A stretch of DNA of 64,000 nucleotides from Onthophagus taurus (GCF_036711975.1 NC_091967.1:2418001-2482000), one strand, 5' to 3'. Positions 21,501 through 32,241 are shown, numbered from the stretch's first letter. Program-made: numbers and translations. Notes: generated from the sequence alone by a model not told the origin.

Positions 21501-22228
21501 TGACTACAATGCGCAAAATTGCTTAATTTCGGCTATTGAGTAAATTTAAATACCCTTAACGCGTTGTAGGTAAAAAAATGGGATTTTTTTTTGCTTGGGG
21601 GTGGCTAAAAGCGTCTTTAGGAAATGACGGCAACAAAATCTGACCACTCTATTTCATAAGGGGTAGTTTTAGATACACTTTACTTTTTATTTTACCTAAA
21701 AATGATCGTGTAAAACCGACTTTAGCGTATACTCGGATGTCTTTGGCAAAACGGGTTGCTGTTTTCACACCGACAATTCATTTTAACCAATAAGATTTAA
21801 TTAATATTAAAAAATAACCAAATTTTTGTTTTAGGTGTTAAAAGTTTATGTGCAAACATGGAAGGTGCCCAATTACGAAATTGTAACTTTGAAGATCCAG
21901 CTGGAAGTAGGGCTAATATGGAAGGTGTGAATTTGAAAGGTGCCAATTTGGAAGGAAGCGATATGGGTGGTGTTAATTTGCGTGTTGCAACTCTTAAGAA
22001 TGCTAAGCTAAAGAATTGCGATTTGAGAGCTGCTGTTATGGCAGGGGCAGATCTTGAGGTACTCCAGAATATTAGAATTGGAGTGATTTATTTAAAAAAT
22101 TTGTTTTGTAGAATTGCGACTTGTCTGGAAGTGATTTACATGAAGCAAACTTAAGAGGGGCCAACCTAAAAGATGCTACCTTTGAATTAATGATGACCCC
22201 TTTGCATATGTCTCAAACTATTCGTTGA
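15520..22228 (+). CDS. KCTD9: KCTD9: BTB/POZ and pentapeptide-repeat protein, complete
   Basis: Exons 15520-15573, 15654-16416, 21835-22058 and 22112-22228 join in frame to 385 residues, close to the vertebrate protein (about 389). The ATG at 15520 was chosen because its frame gives RVTIFKNG, the usual N-terminal KHA-like domain start; the later ATG at 15551 would be out of frame. Order: KHA-like domain (about 5-75), BTB/T1 domain with WITLNIGGKLF (about 90-190), then pentapeptide repeats of A(D/N)LXX type from about residue 230, ending LHMSQTIR. KCTD9 is known as a substrate adaptor for cullin-3 E3 ubiquitin ligases; that role is inferred from family. The third intron-exon join falls inside the pentapeptide array. 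Intron 2 (16417-21834) is occupied almost entirely by a mobile element and its satellite. Confidence 0.95.
16545..19575. repeat. 142-bp satellite with 570-bp higher-order unit, about 22 copies
   Basis: The marker cgcaaatgtgctccgcgtat or variants begins at 16561, 16703, 16845, 16987 and 17130, and so on to about 19548, at 142-143 bp. A variant reading aacgcaaaggtgctcgtcgt occurs exactly at 17841, 18411 and 18981, 570 bp apart, so four monomers have been amplified as a block. The third block lacks one monomer. One inverted monomer-like copy lies at 21590-21690 in the right arm of the surrounding element. Confidence 0.93.
19852..20000 (+). pseudogene. Integrase-core fragment, inverted copy
   Basis: The plus strand reads YQDHLTKFLVLRPLKTKTA, then a run ending LHSDNG: the first part of a retroviral-type integrase core, with its catalytic Asp in HSDNG. 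The same segment is present inverted at about 20690-20830, so the element interior contains an inverted duplication. The frame is lost after HSDNG. Confidence 0.75.
19974..21189 (-). pseudogene. KRBA2-like integrase protein remnants, minus strand
   Basis: Three pieces in the right order on the minus strand suggest one degraded gene. At 21189-20938 is an N-terminal region (LKEAKGKRKD-type start, then RIKRFDILIIGD and YRIEEIFDILDSTHKKG). At about 20830-20690 is the integrase core piece (TKTAEEADVNLDIFCLIGAP-like, ending near HSDNG). At 20270-19974 is a C-terminal piece with CSVCNKEY and CHLCAKKG metal-binding pairs followed by GDNILIDIPDVASR. This layout matches proteins annotated KRAB-A domain-containing protein 2-like in insects, thought to come from integrase-type DNA transposons. 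Frames are broken between pieces. Identity rests on pattern recognition only. Confidence 0.65.
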
Positions 22229-22769
22229 ATTAAAAACGATTTGGAATGAGGAAAATGAAGAAATTAATAGTTTTAATTATCTGTGATTCTTCAAGTAATC
22301 TTTTTTTAAATATTTTGTTATATTTGGTATTATGGACTTTTATCTCATTTACATTTATTGTTATGTATATGTATTATAAAAATAATTAATTAAATATTAT
22401 TAATCTAACTTATTAATCTAGTTTTATATTGGCATTTTCTATAAAAATGAGATAATCATTCAAGGATATAAAATAAGTATAGATAAAGTTATCATTATTG
22501 TTACATTGACTTGGTGATTAAAAAAGTCATTTATTTTAATTAATATAAATAAATTTAAAAAAATTGTTTGGTTATAAAGTTATAATAAAAAGAATAAGAA
22601 ACATAAGTTGGCTTTGATAAAAAAAAAGAAAAATATTTCATTGCAGTTACATCATGGCAACCAAATAGAACAAAATAATGATCAACAAAGTGGTTTTGAA
22701 AGTTCTTGTTTAGATCGAATAAACGTAATTTAAACGGTTTTAAAGTGATTTTTCACTCGATTTGTGAAA
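22229..22769. other. Intergenic between KCTD9 and MTHFSD
   Basis: AT-rich, holding the KCTD9 3' UTR and MTHFSD 5' flank. Several AATAAA-like hexamers occur, and none could be chosen with confidence. No repeats recognised. Confidence 0.4.
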
Positions 22770-24500
22770 ATGAGCCAAACGGAATTTACGGAAAACCAAA
22801 ATCAATCTGATTCTTCCAATTCTAAAGGTAAAAAATGTAAAAATTCGTTTCTCGTAAAACATAACCTCAAATTTATTTCCATACTAATTTAAAATTAATG
22901 TTTTGTTATCAATTTAGGCGAAGAGAAAGACATAAAAGTCGGAAAACAAACGTATAGGCGTAAAGTATGGGATTATTTAGAAAAAAATAAGCTGACGAAT
23001 TTTCCGAAACCCGTTCACGGTCGCATACCAAACTTTAAAGGGAGCGAAGAAGCCGCGGCTAAACTCCTCGAACTTGACGAATTTAAAAATTGCAAATATA
23101 TCGAAGTTAATCCGGATAAACCCCAAGAAGCGGCGCGAATCGTGGTTTTGGAGAATCAAAAGAATTTATACGTTCCCGTTCCTAGACTTAAGGAGGGTTT
23201 TTTGAAATACATTACCATTCCAGAAGGGGCCACTAAAAACGATATAAAAAATGCGGTAAGTCGACGCGGACTCGAACATAATGGCCAAACTATTGGAATT
23301 ACTGATCAAATTCCCATTGATCTTTTGGTACTGGGAAGTGTTGCAGTATCAAAAGAAGGTTATCGAATTGGTAAAGGAAGAGGTTATGCCGACTTGGAAT
23401 TTGCAGTTTTATTAGAAATGAATGCTGTTAGTGATAAAACAACGGTTATTACAACAGTTCATGATTCACAAGTTAGTTCTTTGTTTGATTTAAATGCTAT
23501 TTTCCTCAAATTAATTTTATATAGGTGTTTGATACATTACCAAAAGAAATTTTTAAAGAATACGACGTCCCAGTTGATTACATTTTGACGCCAACTCAAA
23601 TAATTAAAATTGAAAAACGTTTAGATAGACCAATTGGGATTTTGTGGAATATCCTCTCGCAAAGGCGTTTGAATTTGATGCCGATTTTAAAAGCTTTAAA
23701 AGAAGTACAAGAATTGTAAATGCTTCTTTTTTTATATTGAAGAAAATAATAAATTTGTAATTATTTTTAGAAAAGGAAAAGACACAACATTAAAAGAAGT
23801 TGACACAGATGTTGAAAGTTACGAACCAAGAAGACGTTTTAATTATCGTTTTCGTCGTTTTAAGCGGCGACGTCCCCTTTCTGAGACGAAAAATTCCGAA
23901 TCTCAAGGTGAAGAGAATAACGAGAATATTCATCCTAGACAATTTCAAAAAAAGAAGTTTTTTAGGCGACGTAAAATTGTTAGAAAAGACGATAAACCAA
24001 GCGAAAATGGGGACACGGTAACTAAAAAAAAACTTAATTAATTAATTTAATCATTAATTTTTAAAATTATTTAGAGTTTTGGTGAAAATGGAAATATTAC
24101 GCCAAAAGCGAACAATACCAACCAACAAGCACCGAGAAGAAACGCCCCTTTCACGCTTTTTCGACGTAATAAACGTCAAATTGATTTTTCCTTGATGGTG
24201 AGCAATATTGAGAAAAATGTTCGAGTTCGTGATTTGAAAAATGCTTTGATTGAACGGGGTATAAAACCGAATGTGATTACATGGCGCGGGTACAAAGGGA
24301 TTTGTTATTTACATTATGCCAAAGCAAACGCGAAAGCTGTTAAAAATGATCAGCAACAGCCTCAATCGCCGATTATTGTCGATGATGTTATTGAGATTTT
24401 GCAAAATTTGAAGATTGGTTCTGAATCGGAAACGACTTTAAACGTGAAGATTATGGAACCGATTTCTAGGATTGAAACGACGAATGTTACAGCTGTTTAG
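22770..24500 (+). CDS. MTHFSD: MTHFSD: methenyl-THF synthetase domain protein, complete
   Basis: Five exons (22770-22827, 22918-23471, 23525-23715, 23771-24017, 24075-24500) join in frame to 491 residues. The N-terminal half is a 5-formyltetrahydrofolate cyclo-ligase-like fold: KQTYRRKVWDYLEKN, RIPNFKGSEEAA, the glycine-rich GYRIGKGRGYADLEF near residue 210, and TTVHDSQ across an intron. Then comes a basic, Arg-rich linker (RRRFNYRFRRFKRRR) and a C-terminal RRM-like region beginning FSLMVSNIEKNVRVRDLK. Vertebrate MTHFSD has the same cyclo-ligase plus RRM order but is shorter; the extra length here is mostly the linker. Whether the domain is catalytic is not established for the family, and RNA binding is inferred. 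The ATG at 22770 is the first in frame. Confidence 0.92.
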
Positions 24501-24706
24501 GTGAAGAAAAATGTTGATTTAAAATGAATATGATGTAATGTGTGGAAGAAATGGTTTGTTTTTGATGAGATAAAAATGATTTTTAGAGTTTCCTAAAGCT
24601 TTTTTTATAAAAAGAGTTGCTTTTGATGGCGTTTATTTTCTTTTTTATTAGCATAATGTATTTTAAAGAAAAAAAAATATTAGGAAGTATATTGTTAATA
24701 AAATAA

Positions 24707-24717
24707 AATGTTTAGTT
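24707..24717 (+). promoter_or_regulatory. Poly(A) signals of MTHFSD
   Basis: Two overlapping AATAAA hexamers lie about 210 bp after the MTHFSD stop, followed by a T-rich stretch. Confidence 0.55.
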
Positions 24718-25139
24718 CTTTTTAATTTCACTTTTTTGGTAATGTTCCTGTTTCATTTATTGGGGTTTGAGCCTTGTAATAAAACTCTTGCTGGAAATTT
24801 TACTCAGAAGGGTTTTAGAGTACAAAATGTATAATATGAGTATATTTTTTTATACAATACAGGGTTTCGCGTGTTCGCTTTTTCATTTTTGAGACTGGAT
24901 ATTTTATCTAAACGTTTTCATGCCCATTAACGAGGCGATACTATTTGCTTTATATTTGTTGTATTAAATAGTTTACAAGTTTTTATATATTTTTTGTATT
25001 GCGTTTGAATAAAAATGTTTTTCCATTTAAATTCATTTATTTTTAATTTTTGTCAAATCCTATTATAACATTAGACTTGGAAAATAATAAGATCTATTGT
25101 AACTTTAGCCCTCTAAAAGTTTAGGGCAAATGTAGGTCT

Positions 25140-26470
25140 TTGATGAACCTTAGTATTGTCTAAGGTTTTGTACCTTTATGTCGATAGGGCACGTAATTAC
25201 ACAGTATATGTTTAGCTGTTTCTGACTCGTCGTTGCAAAGACGACAAGTTTGATCCTCAGCTTGTCCAATATGGAAGAGGCGGGGGTATTTTAGGGGCGC
25301 ATGGCAGGTCAGGTAACCTGAGAGCGTCCTTAGATCCCCTTTGCTGAGACATAAAACGTCTTTGGCTTTGTTTTGAGACGGAGTTATCATACTCTTCGCT
25401 TGTCTATGTTGATTACTTGTTTTAGGTGGCTTTTTTGTAGTCCACAACCGGGTTGGGGTCCAATGCAGGGCGTGTTCGCTGCTTCTTTGGCGAGCTTGTC
25501 CGCCTTCTCATTGCCCTCAATGTCTCTGTGACCCGGAACCCCCCATAGAGCAACATGAATTACCTTTAGGGTGGCCCGAATGTCTGTGAAAATGTTTATG
25601 GATGCACCTTTCTGTCCCTTTTGTATGTAGGTTCAAAGCGGTGTAGAAGTTTATAGAAAGAAGTTCTGCTTGAAAAATGGTTATGTCCGAGCTGAGGGGC
25701 AGTTTGATGTGGCTATTTGATCCGCTGATGCCCTTGCCTACTCCAAATCTAACTGTTTTTGAAGCATCGGTGTACCAGGCTAGGGCTCCTCGTTTCAGTT
25801 GAAGCCCACCCTTCGCCCAATCATCCCTGCTTCTAAATATGACCTTATACGGCTGGTTGAAATTGTATTCTCTCGGTATAAGGTTGTTTTAATTTCAATC
25901 AAGTGATTTAGACATGGGTTTTCCTCTGAGGTTATCCTACATCAACTTGGGTGAAGAAACTGTTTTCAGTGATAAGGCACTTAAAGCTGCCTCCTTTTGT
26001 ATATGTCACAGGTAAAGCGTGTATTTCAGTTAATTAGCCAATCAATGTATACATTAACGGAACGTTTTAGTGAAAGTATTTGTCAGTAATGGAGTGTATA
26101 CATTTACTAGTGAATGTGTACATAAACTAGATAATGTACGCATTTGCTAACAGATGTTAGTAAAAGTTATAACAAAGAAAATTTACGGTATAAATTTTTA
26201 ATGGCAGAGATTGCATATGATGCAAGTAGTAAGTAAGTATAGTAGTAATCATTTTTTGGGTTGGGTTTCGCTATGTAATATACTAGTAAGCTTTAACTGG
26301 GCGTCATTAGTAATTGTATAGATCAACTAGTAAAAGACCATGGGTCTGATAATTGCTGCGTAGGCCCAATCAGCCATTCGTGGTTTGAGACCCCAGTTCC
26401 TTCCTAGGAGCCTGCGGCAGATCTGGTTAACCTTGATGGCCTTTTTCCTCACCTTGTCTAGTGTTAGTGC
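25140..26470 (-). mobile_element. Degenerate non-LTR retrotransposon, RT end and RNase H
   Basis: On the minus strand, 26465-26330 encodes a reverse-transcriptase thumb region (VRKKAIKVNQICRRLLG, then NWGLKPRMADWAYAAIIRP). Further on, 25810-25560 reads as RNase H: LAWYTDASKT with the first catalytic Asp, then GSNSHIKLPL and DITIFQAEL with the catalytic Glu. The segment 25447-25160 gives the tail that usually follows RNase H, including CRLCNDESETAKHIL, a Cys/His zinc-knuckle-like motif. Stops and frameshifts occur throughout. Between thumb and RNase H (about 25990-26330) sits unrelated AT-rich sequence, perhaps an insertion. RNase H next to RT suggests the I/R1 group. Confidence 0.8.
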
Positions 26471-26530
26471 TAATGTTACTTCTAATAACTAGAATTAACA
26501 CTTGCACTATCATCAGAACTAACGCTAGAC
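26460..26530. repeat. CTAG-hexamer repeat split by a hAT insertion
   Basis: Hexamers (tctagtgttagtgctaat ... ttaacacttgcactatca ... cagaactaacgctagac) form a unit of the dispersed satellite. The unit continues after the hAT element at 28022-28070 with cgctagacgcatggctaaac, which carries the hairpin sequence. The repeat is therefore older than the hAT insertion. Confidence 0.75.
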
Positions 26531-28021
26531 CAGCGTTTCTCAACGTTTCAGTATTCGGGCCCCAATTTTCAGTAACAATTTTAATGGCGCCCCCTTACCT
26601 TTCTTTTGCGTCATTTGTTTAAAAATTTTGGCAGCAGGCAGCATAAAACCTAATAAACTTAGACGCCATTTGGAAACACTTCATAGTGAGTACGTTAACA
26701 AGCCTCGAGAATTCTTTGAATTAAAATTAGTCATATGAAGAGCAAACATCATTCTTCAAAAAAACTTTGTTTGTGAACGAAAAAGTTTTACTTGCCTCTT
26801 ACAAAGTATCATATAAAATAGCCAGATATAAAAAGGCTCACACCATTGGTGAAGACCTTATTCTGCCAGTTGCGATGGAGATTGTAGAAACTATTTTTGG
26901 ACATAATTTTGCCAAACAATTACAATCCATACCTCTTTCAAATGATACTGTTGCCCGCCGAATTGGTGATATAGCCGAAGATGTACAGCGCCAGCTTCTC
27001 GAAAAGTTTTATGACAAATTGTTTTCGATTCAGCTTGACGACGCAACAGATAGCAATGAAGACGCTCATTTAATTGCCGATGTCTGGTTTTGTGATCGCA
27101 TATCGGCACTAGAAGAACTACTTTTCTGCAAACCTATAGAACTCAAAGCAACAGCACTCGCTTTGTTTGATATTTTAATTGATTTTATTATTGAGGCAAA
27201 CATAGAGTGGAAGAATTGCGTTGGAATATGCACCGATGGTGCTTGTACAATATCTGGAAGATTCCAAAGCGTACAAGCACTTGTGAAACAAAAATTTCCG
27301 CAATGTGTCTGGACACCGACCATCAATAGAAAGGCTCTGGTTTCCAAAGAAATGAGTCCTGGTCTCAACATTGTACTAACGACGGTTGTAACTGTAGTAA
27401 CTTATATAAAAATGAGACCCATAAAATCAAGAATCTTTAATGCACTTTGCAAAGATATGGGTGCAGAACATTCGACGTTGCTATTTTATTGTGAGGCCAT
27501 CGCGTGGGAAATTTCTACAACGTGTTTATGAGTTAAAAAAGGAAAACCGCCTGGAAGCCAAAAAGTTTCGAGATGTTTTATTTGTGATGAAATTGGTAAC
27601 ATATTCGAGAAATTAAATACCCTGAATCTACAACTCCAAGGAGCAAACACACATATGTTGGATAGCAGTGATAAAGTTAGTACTTTCTGTAGAAATTTGG
27701 AGCTGTGGAGCAGAAATGTAAAACAAAAAAAAACTAGAAATGTTTGCAAATGTGAATGAGTGTGTCAAAACATACAAGGAAGAAGAACAGTATGTGAAAG
27801 TTGTTTTTGTAACAATAGAAAGTCATTTAGCCATGTTGGCACAGAATTTTGAAAAGTATTTTCTTGCTGACGACAAATTGGTAGCAAGTTACGAGTGGGT
27901 TAATTTAATTAATTTTTTATTAGTAATTATCTTTTTTTTTTCATTTTGATGTGTTGGCGCCCCCCATGTAGAATTATGACGCCCCCCTAGGGGGGCGCGC
28001 CCCACAGGTTGAGAAACGCTG
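26531..28021 (+). mobile_element. hAT transposon, inactive, with TIRs and 8-bp target duplication
   Basis: The element starts cagcgtttctcaac and ends with the inverted form ttgagaaacgctg. The 8-bp target duplication CGCTAGAC is perfect at 26523-26530 and 28022-28029. The coding remnant (from about 26767) is a hAT transposase of the ZBED5/SCAND3-like type: IPLSNDTVARRIGDIAED, then a DDATD catalytic block near 27040, CTDGACTISGR near 27230, and further pieces to about 27890 in shifted frames. The canonical WxxxRG-like region is replaced by CEAIAWEIS, with a frameshift near 27510. N- and C-terminal parts are deleted, so the copy cannot make a full transposase. Confidence 0.92.
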
Positions 28022-28159
28022 CGCTAGACGCATGGCTAAACCCAAAACTTTTTACCTAGACTTTCAAAGTGTGGAAAAGTTAGATAGTATGTAGAATTTT
28101 ATAGTGGTATAAATATATATGCGTCAGGGTATATGTGCGACTTTAGAGTAGGGTCAAAT

Positions 28160-28798
28160 ATTTGCAAAAGGCCTTTAATGCTGAAAGAACTTGAAGCAAT
28201 TTTTGAAGATCTTGATCTCAACGAAGTAATTGATATTGGTTATGTTTCACACGAAGTTGACAATTTGACCAATGAGGAAGATATTGATGAAGAAACTATC
28301 GGTGGAATATAAGATTTGCCATTTGATACTGTCGCAGCATTTGAAATACCATTACCAGAGAAAAAATGGTGGTTGCCATTTATAAATATGTTAGACTCCG
28401 CCATAGTAAATGCTTGAAAAATGCACAAGCAAACAATATAATGACAAACCAATTTCTCAAGTGGATTTTAGATGGGAACTTGTATATAGGAAGCCTTATT
28501 AGTGTCAACAACAGTTAAGATACACCAGATGACATGGTTCTACAATTTTTGTAACTATAATGTGTTATACATAATTCAAAAAACAATGAATAGCGGAGAC
28601 GACGCTGCAGGGTATATCAAAGCACGATAGTATTTATGTGCATCAAATGTAAATTGCCATTTACTATGGAGTTGGTCCCAATGTTGCGTTAACGCAACGT
28701 TCAAAAAATCTACCAAAATGTATTATGTTGTATTTTATATTTTAAAGATTGTTTCTAAAGACCTTAATTATTTTTATCACTGGTCTTTAATGGGTTAA
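28160..28798 (+). mobile_element. piggyBac-type remnant with internal deletion
   Basis: Reading from about 28180, an acidic N-terminal region (ELEAIFEDLDLNEVIDIGY, then VDNLTNEEDIDEE) is followed after one stop by LPEKKWWLPFINM and LDSAIVNA. These belong to the N-terminus and the C-terminal part of piggyBac transposases. The entire catalytic centre is missing between them, so this is a deletion derivative. The right end reads ctttaatgggttaa, ending in TTAA, the piggyBac target. The left end is unclear. Confidence 0.65.
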
Positions 28799-28840
28799 GA
28801 CGGAAACTCAGAGTTATCATAAGGATATCACCTTTTACTG

Positions 28841-30705
28841 CAGAGATGCACAGACCGCGGGCCGCATGTGGCCCGCCGGTCGAATACTGGTGGCCCGCCG
28901 ACAGCAAAAATAATATTCTCGTACATTCAAAAAATAATAAATATTAAAGTACTTTGTTTCTTTTGATATTGTGAGCGACGTCCATAAAACTTACGAAAAT
29001 CATTCAAATACCGCGCCAAGGATGGGTAATTTAAGTAGGTACTGTAATTGTTTTTAGGTGCTGTGTTAATCCTAGCCAGGATTACAACACAACATGGACA
29101 AGCCAGGACCTAGTAAAAAACGTAAGGTTAAAGATGAAAATCGGCAGTTTCAAGAAATTTGGACTGAGAAATACTTTTTCGTATGGTCGCATAACAAAGT
29201 CGTTTGTTTAATTTGCAAGAATTCTGTTGCGATTGCAAAGGAATATAATGTAAAAAGACACTATGAAACGCAGCATCCTACTTTTACCAAGTTTACAGGC
29301 GAATTAAGAAAGCAAAAAATGTTGTCTTTAAAACGGGAGCTTATTGGTCAGCAAGCTATGTTTATAAAACCCATTCAAGATTCAGAAACAGCTACAGAAG
29401 TTAGTTATGAAATTTCTCGAATGATAGCAAAGCGAAGTCGCCCCTTCAATGATGGGGATTTTGTAAAAGAATGCATAGAAATTGCCGCTAAGAAAATGTG
29501 TCCAGAAGCAGCAAAAAAGTTTGAGAAAATTCAACTGAATCGTATGACTATCCAAAGACGAATTATGTCTTTGTCAGGTAATATTGCGGAACAATTAACT
29601 GAAAAAACTAAGATCATTGAATTTTTTTCATTAGCACTCGACGAATCCACTGATATTAGTTTCACAGCTCAACTTCTCATATTCATACGAGGTGTTACTC
29701 AAGATTTTGAAGTCTTAGAAGAGTTATTAGGAATGTGTTCATTGAAAGGTCAAACCAAAGGAGTTGATATACTCAATGTACTTTTGGATGAGTGTTCAAA
29801 AACTGATTTGGACTTATCAAAATTATCGGGAATTGCAACTGATCCTCCTACGATGATTGGTGTCAATTACTTTGCTGAAAAAGCATCTGCAAGAAAAAAA
29901 CATAAACGCTGAAGATCTCATGCAGTTTCACTGCATTATACACCAAGAAGCCCTCTGTTCTAAAAAAATTGAATTTCAAAATGTCATGAAAGTGGTAGTT
30001 TCAACTGTAAATTTCATAAAATCACGAGGACTCAATCACAGGCAATTCAAACAATTCCTTGATGATATCGAAAGCGAATATGGAGATTTACTGTATTATA
30101 CAGAAGTAAGGTGGCTAAGTCGTGGATTGACACTGGAACGATTTCTAAATTTACTAGAAGAAATTGGAATATTTCTGGCGGAAAAGCAAAAGGATATCCC
30201 GGAACTTAACAATCCTGATTGGTTGTGTGATTTGGCTTTTTTAGTTGACATTACAAATCATTTGAATGTCTTGAACACACGGCTTCAAGGCAAAAATCAA
30301 CTGATATCCCAGCTCTACGCTCATGTATCATCCTTTCAAAGCAAGCTGACACTTTTCAGATTGCAATTGAATTCTGGAAATTACAATCATTTTCCGAGTT
30401 ATAAGAAAATGGCTAAAAAATTCAACAAAACTGCGATTAATTTCAGTTATGTAGAAAAGCTAGATATTTTGATTAAATCTTTTCAAGACAGATTTTCGGA
30501 GTTTAAAAAAGTGAAACCTCTGTTGGACATATTCAGCAATCCTTTCACGATTTCAGTTGAAAATGCGCCAGAGTCAATGCAGTTAAAAATTATCGACATT
30601 CAAAACGACCAAGATTTACGCAACAAATTCAATCTTCTGACGGCCCGCCATCAGTTCATGATTTGCCCGAGTGGCCCCTAGTCTTAATAAGTCTGTGCAT
30701 CGCTG
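28841..30705 (+). mobile_element. hAT transposon (GTF2IRD2-like transposase) with 8-bp target duplication
   Basis: The ends are inverted: cagagatgcacagac at 28841 and, inverted, gtctgtgcatcgctg ending at 30705. The flanking 8-bp duplication TTTTACTG is perfect (28833-28840 and 30706-30713). The transposase has a BED-like zinc finger near residue 35-60 (VCLICKNS, then HYETQHPTF), a FSLALDESTDIS catalytic block near 29625, TDPPTMIGV where hATs normally have a TDGAP-like stretch, FHCIIHQEALC, and EVRWLSRG near 30100. The frame shifts near 29880-29900, splitting it into 29094-29912 and 29857-30681, and the C-terminal dimerisation region is cut short. Related proteins are annotated GTF2IRD2-like in animals. 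Confidence 0.92.
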
Positions 30706-30883
30706 TTTTACTGCATTCATATATTGCGAGTTATATGAAATTCTCGGTATAACATCATAAACTATTTATTTCATTATTAGATACGACAGTTTAGCTTTGT
30801 GGGAAAGGTTGGAAATGTCTTTCATCTTAGTACTACAAAACAGTATTTGTAATAGATGAAACTGAACAATATTTATATAGATA

Positions 30884-30889
30884 TTTATT
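30884..30889 (-). promoter_or_regulatory. Poly(A) signal of the Artemis-type gene
   Basis: AATAAA on the minus strand, about 105 bp beyond the stop codon. Confidence 0.5.
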
Positions 30890-30993
30890 TTATAAATTTG
30901 TAAAAAACATTACATTATAGTCTTACATTATAAAAAGTACAAAAATATAAAAATGTTTAACATTAACAAATTATTTCATTAAAAACTTTTTGT

Positions 30994-32241
30994 TCACATC
31001 CTTTTTTTTCTAGGGGGAGAAGACAACAAATCTTTTTTAACATTAGTATAACCGTTGTTAACACATACATCATTTTCTTCTTTAAATTCAAACGAATCAT
31101 ATGTTTTAAACTTAAATCTTTTTACATTTCCCTCTTTATTTGTAGTATCTTTCCAAATTTCCTTCAAAACAGTATCAAGTAACTGTTCCATTTCTTCTTT
31201 ATCCTCCTCCTTCTCAGGTACAACACATAATTCGACTCGTTTCGGTTTTAAATATTTTAAGAAATCTATAGTTTCTTTATATGATGGATGAAACGATAAA
31301 CATATTCTAATCGTTTCTACATTTTCGTTCTCGCAAATCTTAACTGAACTCTTATTCGACGAAAAATTTTCCCATATTGTAGCCGTTAAAATAATTAAAA
31401 GTATCGATTTTTTATCGTTGAAATAACAACATGAATAATTTGAATTTTTCGAATTAAAGTATAAACCGGTATGAATTCTGTAGTTATTAATATCATTTTG
31501 ACTTGAAACTACATCATCCATTTCGGGAATAAAGCTATATAAACGTTTTGACGTTGGTACATGGATTATTTGTTTTAAATTTTTTGCTAACGCGATAAAT
31601 AAGTATTCCGCACTATATTTTGCGGGAAATTTTAAAAAGACTTTTCGATCGGGTGCTTGATCGAGCCAATCTTGAATGGTTTTACACAATGCGTCGCAGG
31701 TTTCTTTGCGAGAAGGAAAATGTGGGTATTTTTTAGAGAAAAATGTGCTATCTAAATAAATAGCATCGATAGTTTTTTTGCGATCAGTTGAAGTATGAAA
31801 TACTTTAAATTTATGTAATTCTGATGGATCGATACGAAAATCGCCTGTACATAAAACGTTTTGATCACCTTCAAAGAAAAACATAACAGAACCGGGACAA
31901 TGCCCTGCTGTTATTGCTGTAACTTGTAAATGTTGCTCATTTTCATCATCATCTTTGTAACTAATGAGGGTAGTTTTCCCAACCTCTATTTCTTTCAATT
32001 GGGAAAAAATATAAGAAAGATTATAATCCTTTTTTAAAACGGCTATAGTAACAGAGGTCGCATAAACAAACGCATTATTTTCAATTAATTTCTTTTGAAA
32101 GGTAAAATCGAATATATCTTTAGTGTGGTCTGTATGGCAATGTGTTAGAAAAAAAATTTTCGGCATAGGTTCACGTTTAACATCAAATCGATCGACTGAA
32201 ATAAACGGTATTTCTTGAACGACTCCATCGAAGGTGCTCAT
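30994..32241 (-). CDS. DCLRE1C: Artemis-type (SNM1C) metallo-beta-lactamase/beta-CASP nuclease
   Basis: A single-exon gene of 415 residues if started at the Met at 32241, where MSTFDGVVQEIP aligns with the usual Artemis start and leads into ISVDRFD. A further in-frame Met at 32289 would add 16 residues. Metallo-beta-lactamase motifs are HCHTDHTKD (motif 2), AGHCPGSVMFFF (motif 3) and TGDFRID (motif 4). The beta-CASP region follows with IYLDSTFF, FPSRKETCDALC and CLSFHPSYKETIDFLKYL. The SFHPSY context and the PSRKE block favour Artemis over Apollo or SNM1A. Artemis opens hairpins and trims ends in non-homologous end joining. The long disordered tail of the vertebrate protein is absent; only a short basic end (SSPPRKKRM) remains. 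It is transcribed away from the zinc-finger gene. Confidence 0.88.
   Translation of the reverse strand: MSTFDGVVQEIPFISVDRFDVKREPMPKIFFLTHCHTDHTKDIFDFTFQKKLIENNAFVYATSVTIAVLKKDYNLSYIFSQLKEIEVGKTTLISYKDDDENEQHLQVTAITAGHCPGSVMFFFEGDQNVLCTGDFRIDPSELHKFKVFHTSTDRKKTIDAIYLDSTFFSKKYPHFPSRKETCDALCKTIQDWLDQAPDRKVFLKFPAKYSAEYLFIALAKNLKQIIHVPTSKRLYSFIPEMDDVVSSQNDINNYRIHTGLYFNSKNSNYSCCYFNDKKSILLIILTATIWENFSSNKSSVKICENENVETIRICLSFHPSYKETIDFLKYLKPKRVELCVVPEKEEDKEEMEQLLDTVLKEIWKDTTNKEGNVKRFKFKTYDSFEFKEENDVCVNNGYTNVKKDLLSSPPRKKRM

Larger units (their letters stand above)
16432..21771. mobile_element. Inverted-repeat element in KCTD9 intron with satellite-expanded left arm
   Basis: The two ends are inverted copies: ggtgtgaaaacagca at 16432-16446 and its complement at 21757-21771. 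Similarity resumes further in. The block containing taccccttatga, an agattttSttgc motif and cctaaagacgc is present at 16470-16545 and, inverted, at 21590-21690. The innermost arm segment (tttactcaatagccgaaatt) is at 19590-19610 and inverted at 21525-21548. So the right arm is one simple stretch of about 330 bp, while the left arm is interrupted by a 3-kb tandem array of its own 142-bp middle. The interior carries broken KRBA2-type integrase pieces. The ends could be read as TGT...ACA, as in integrase-type DNA transposons. No convincing target duplication is visible. Confidence 0.7.

Noticed and set aside
19581-21549. A separate nested transposon with its own terminal repeats
   Set aside because: Its supposed ends are the inner portions of the arms of the larger element at 16432-21771; on the right they are continuous with the outer arm.
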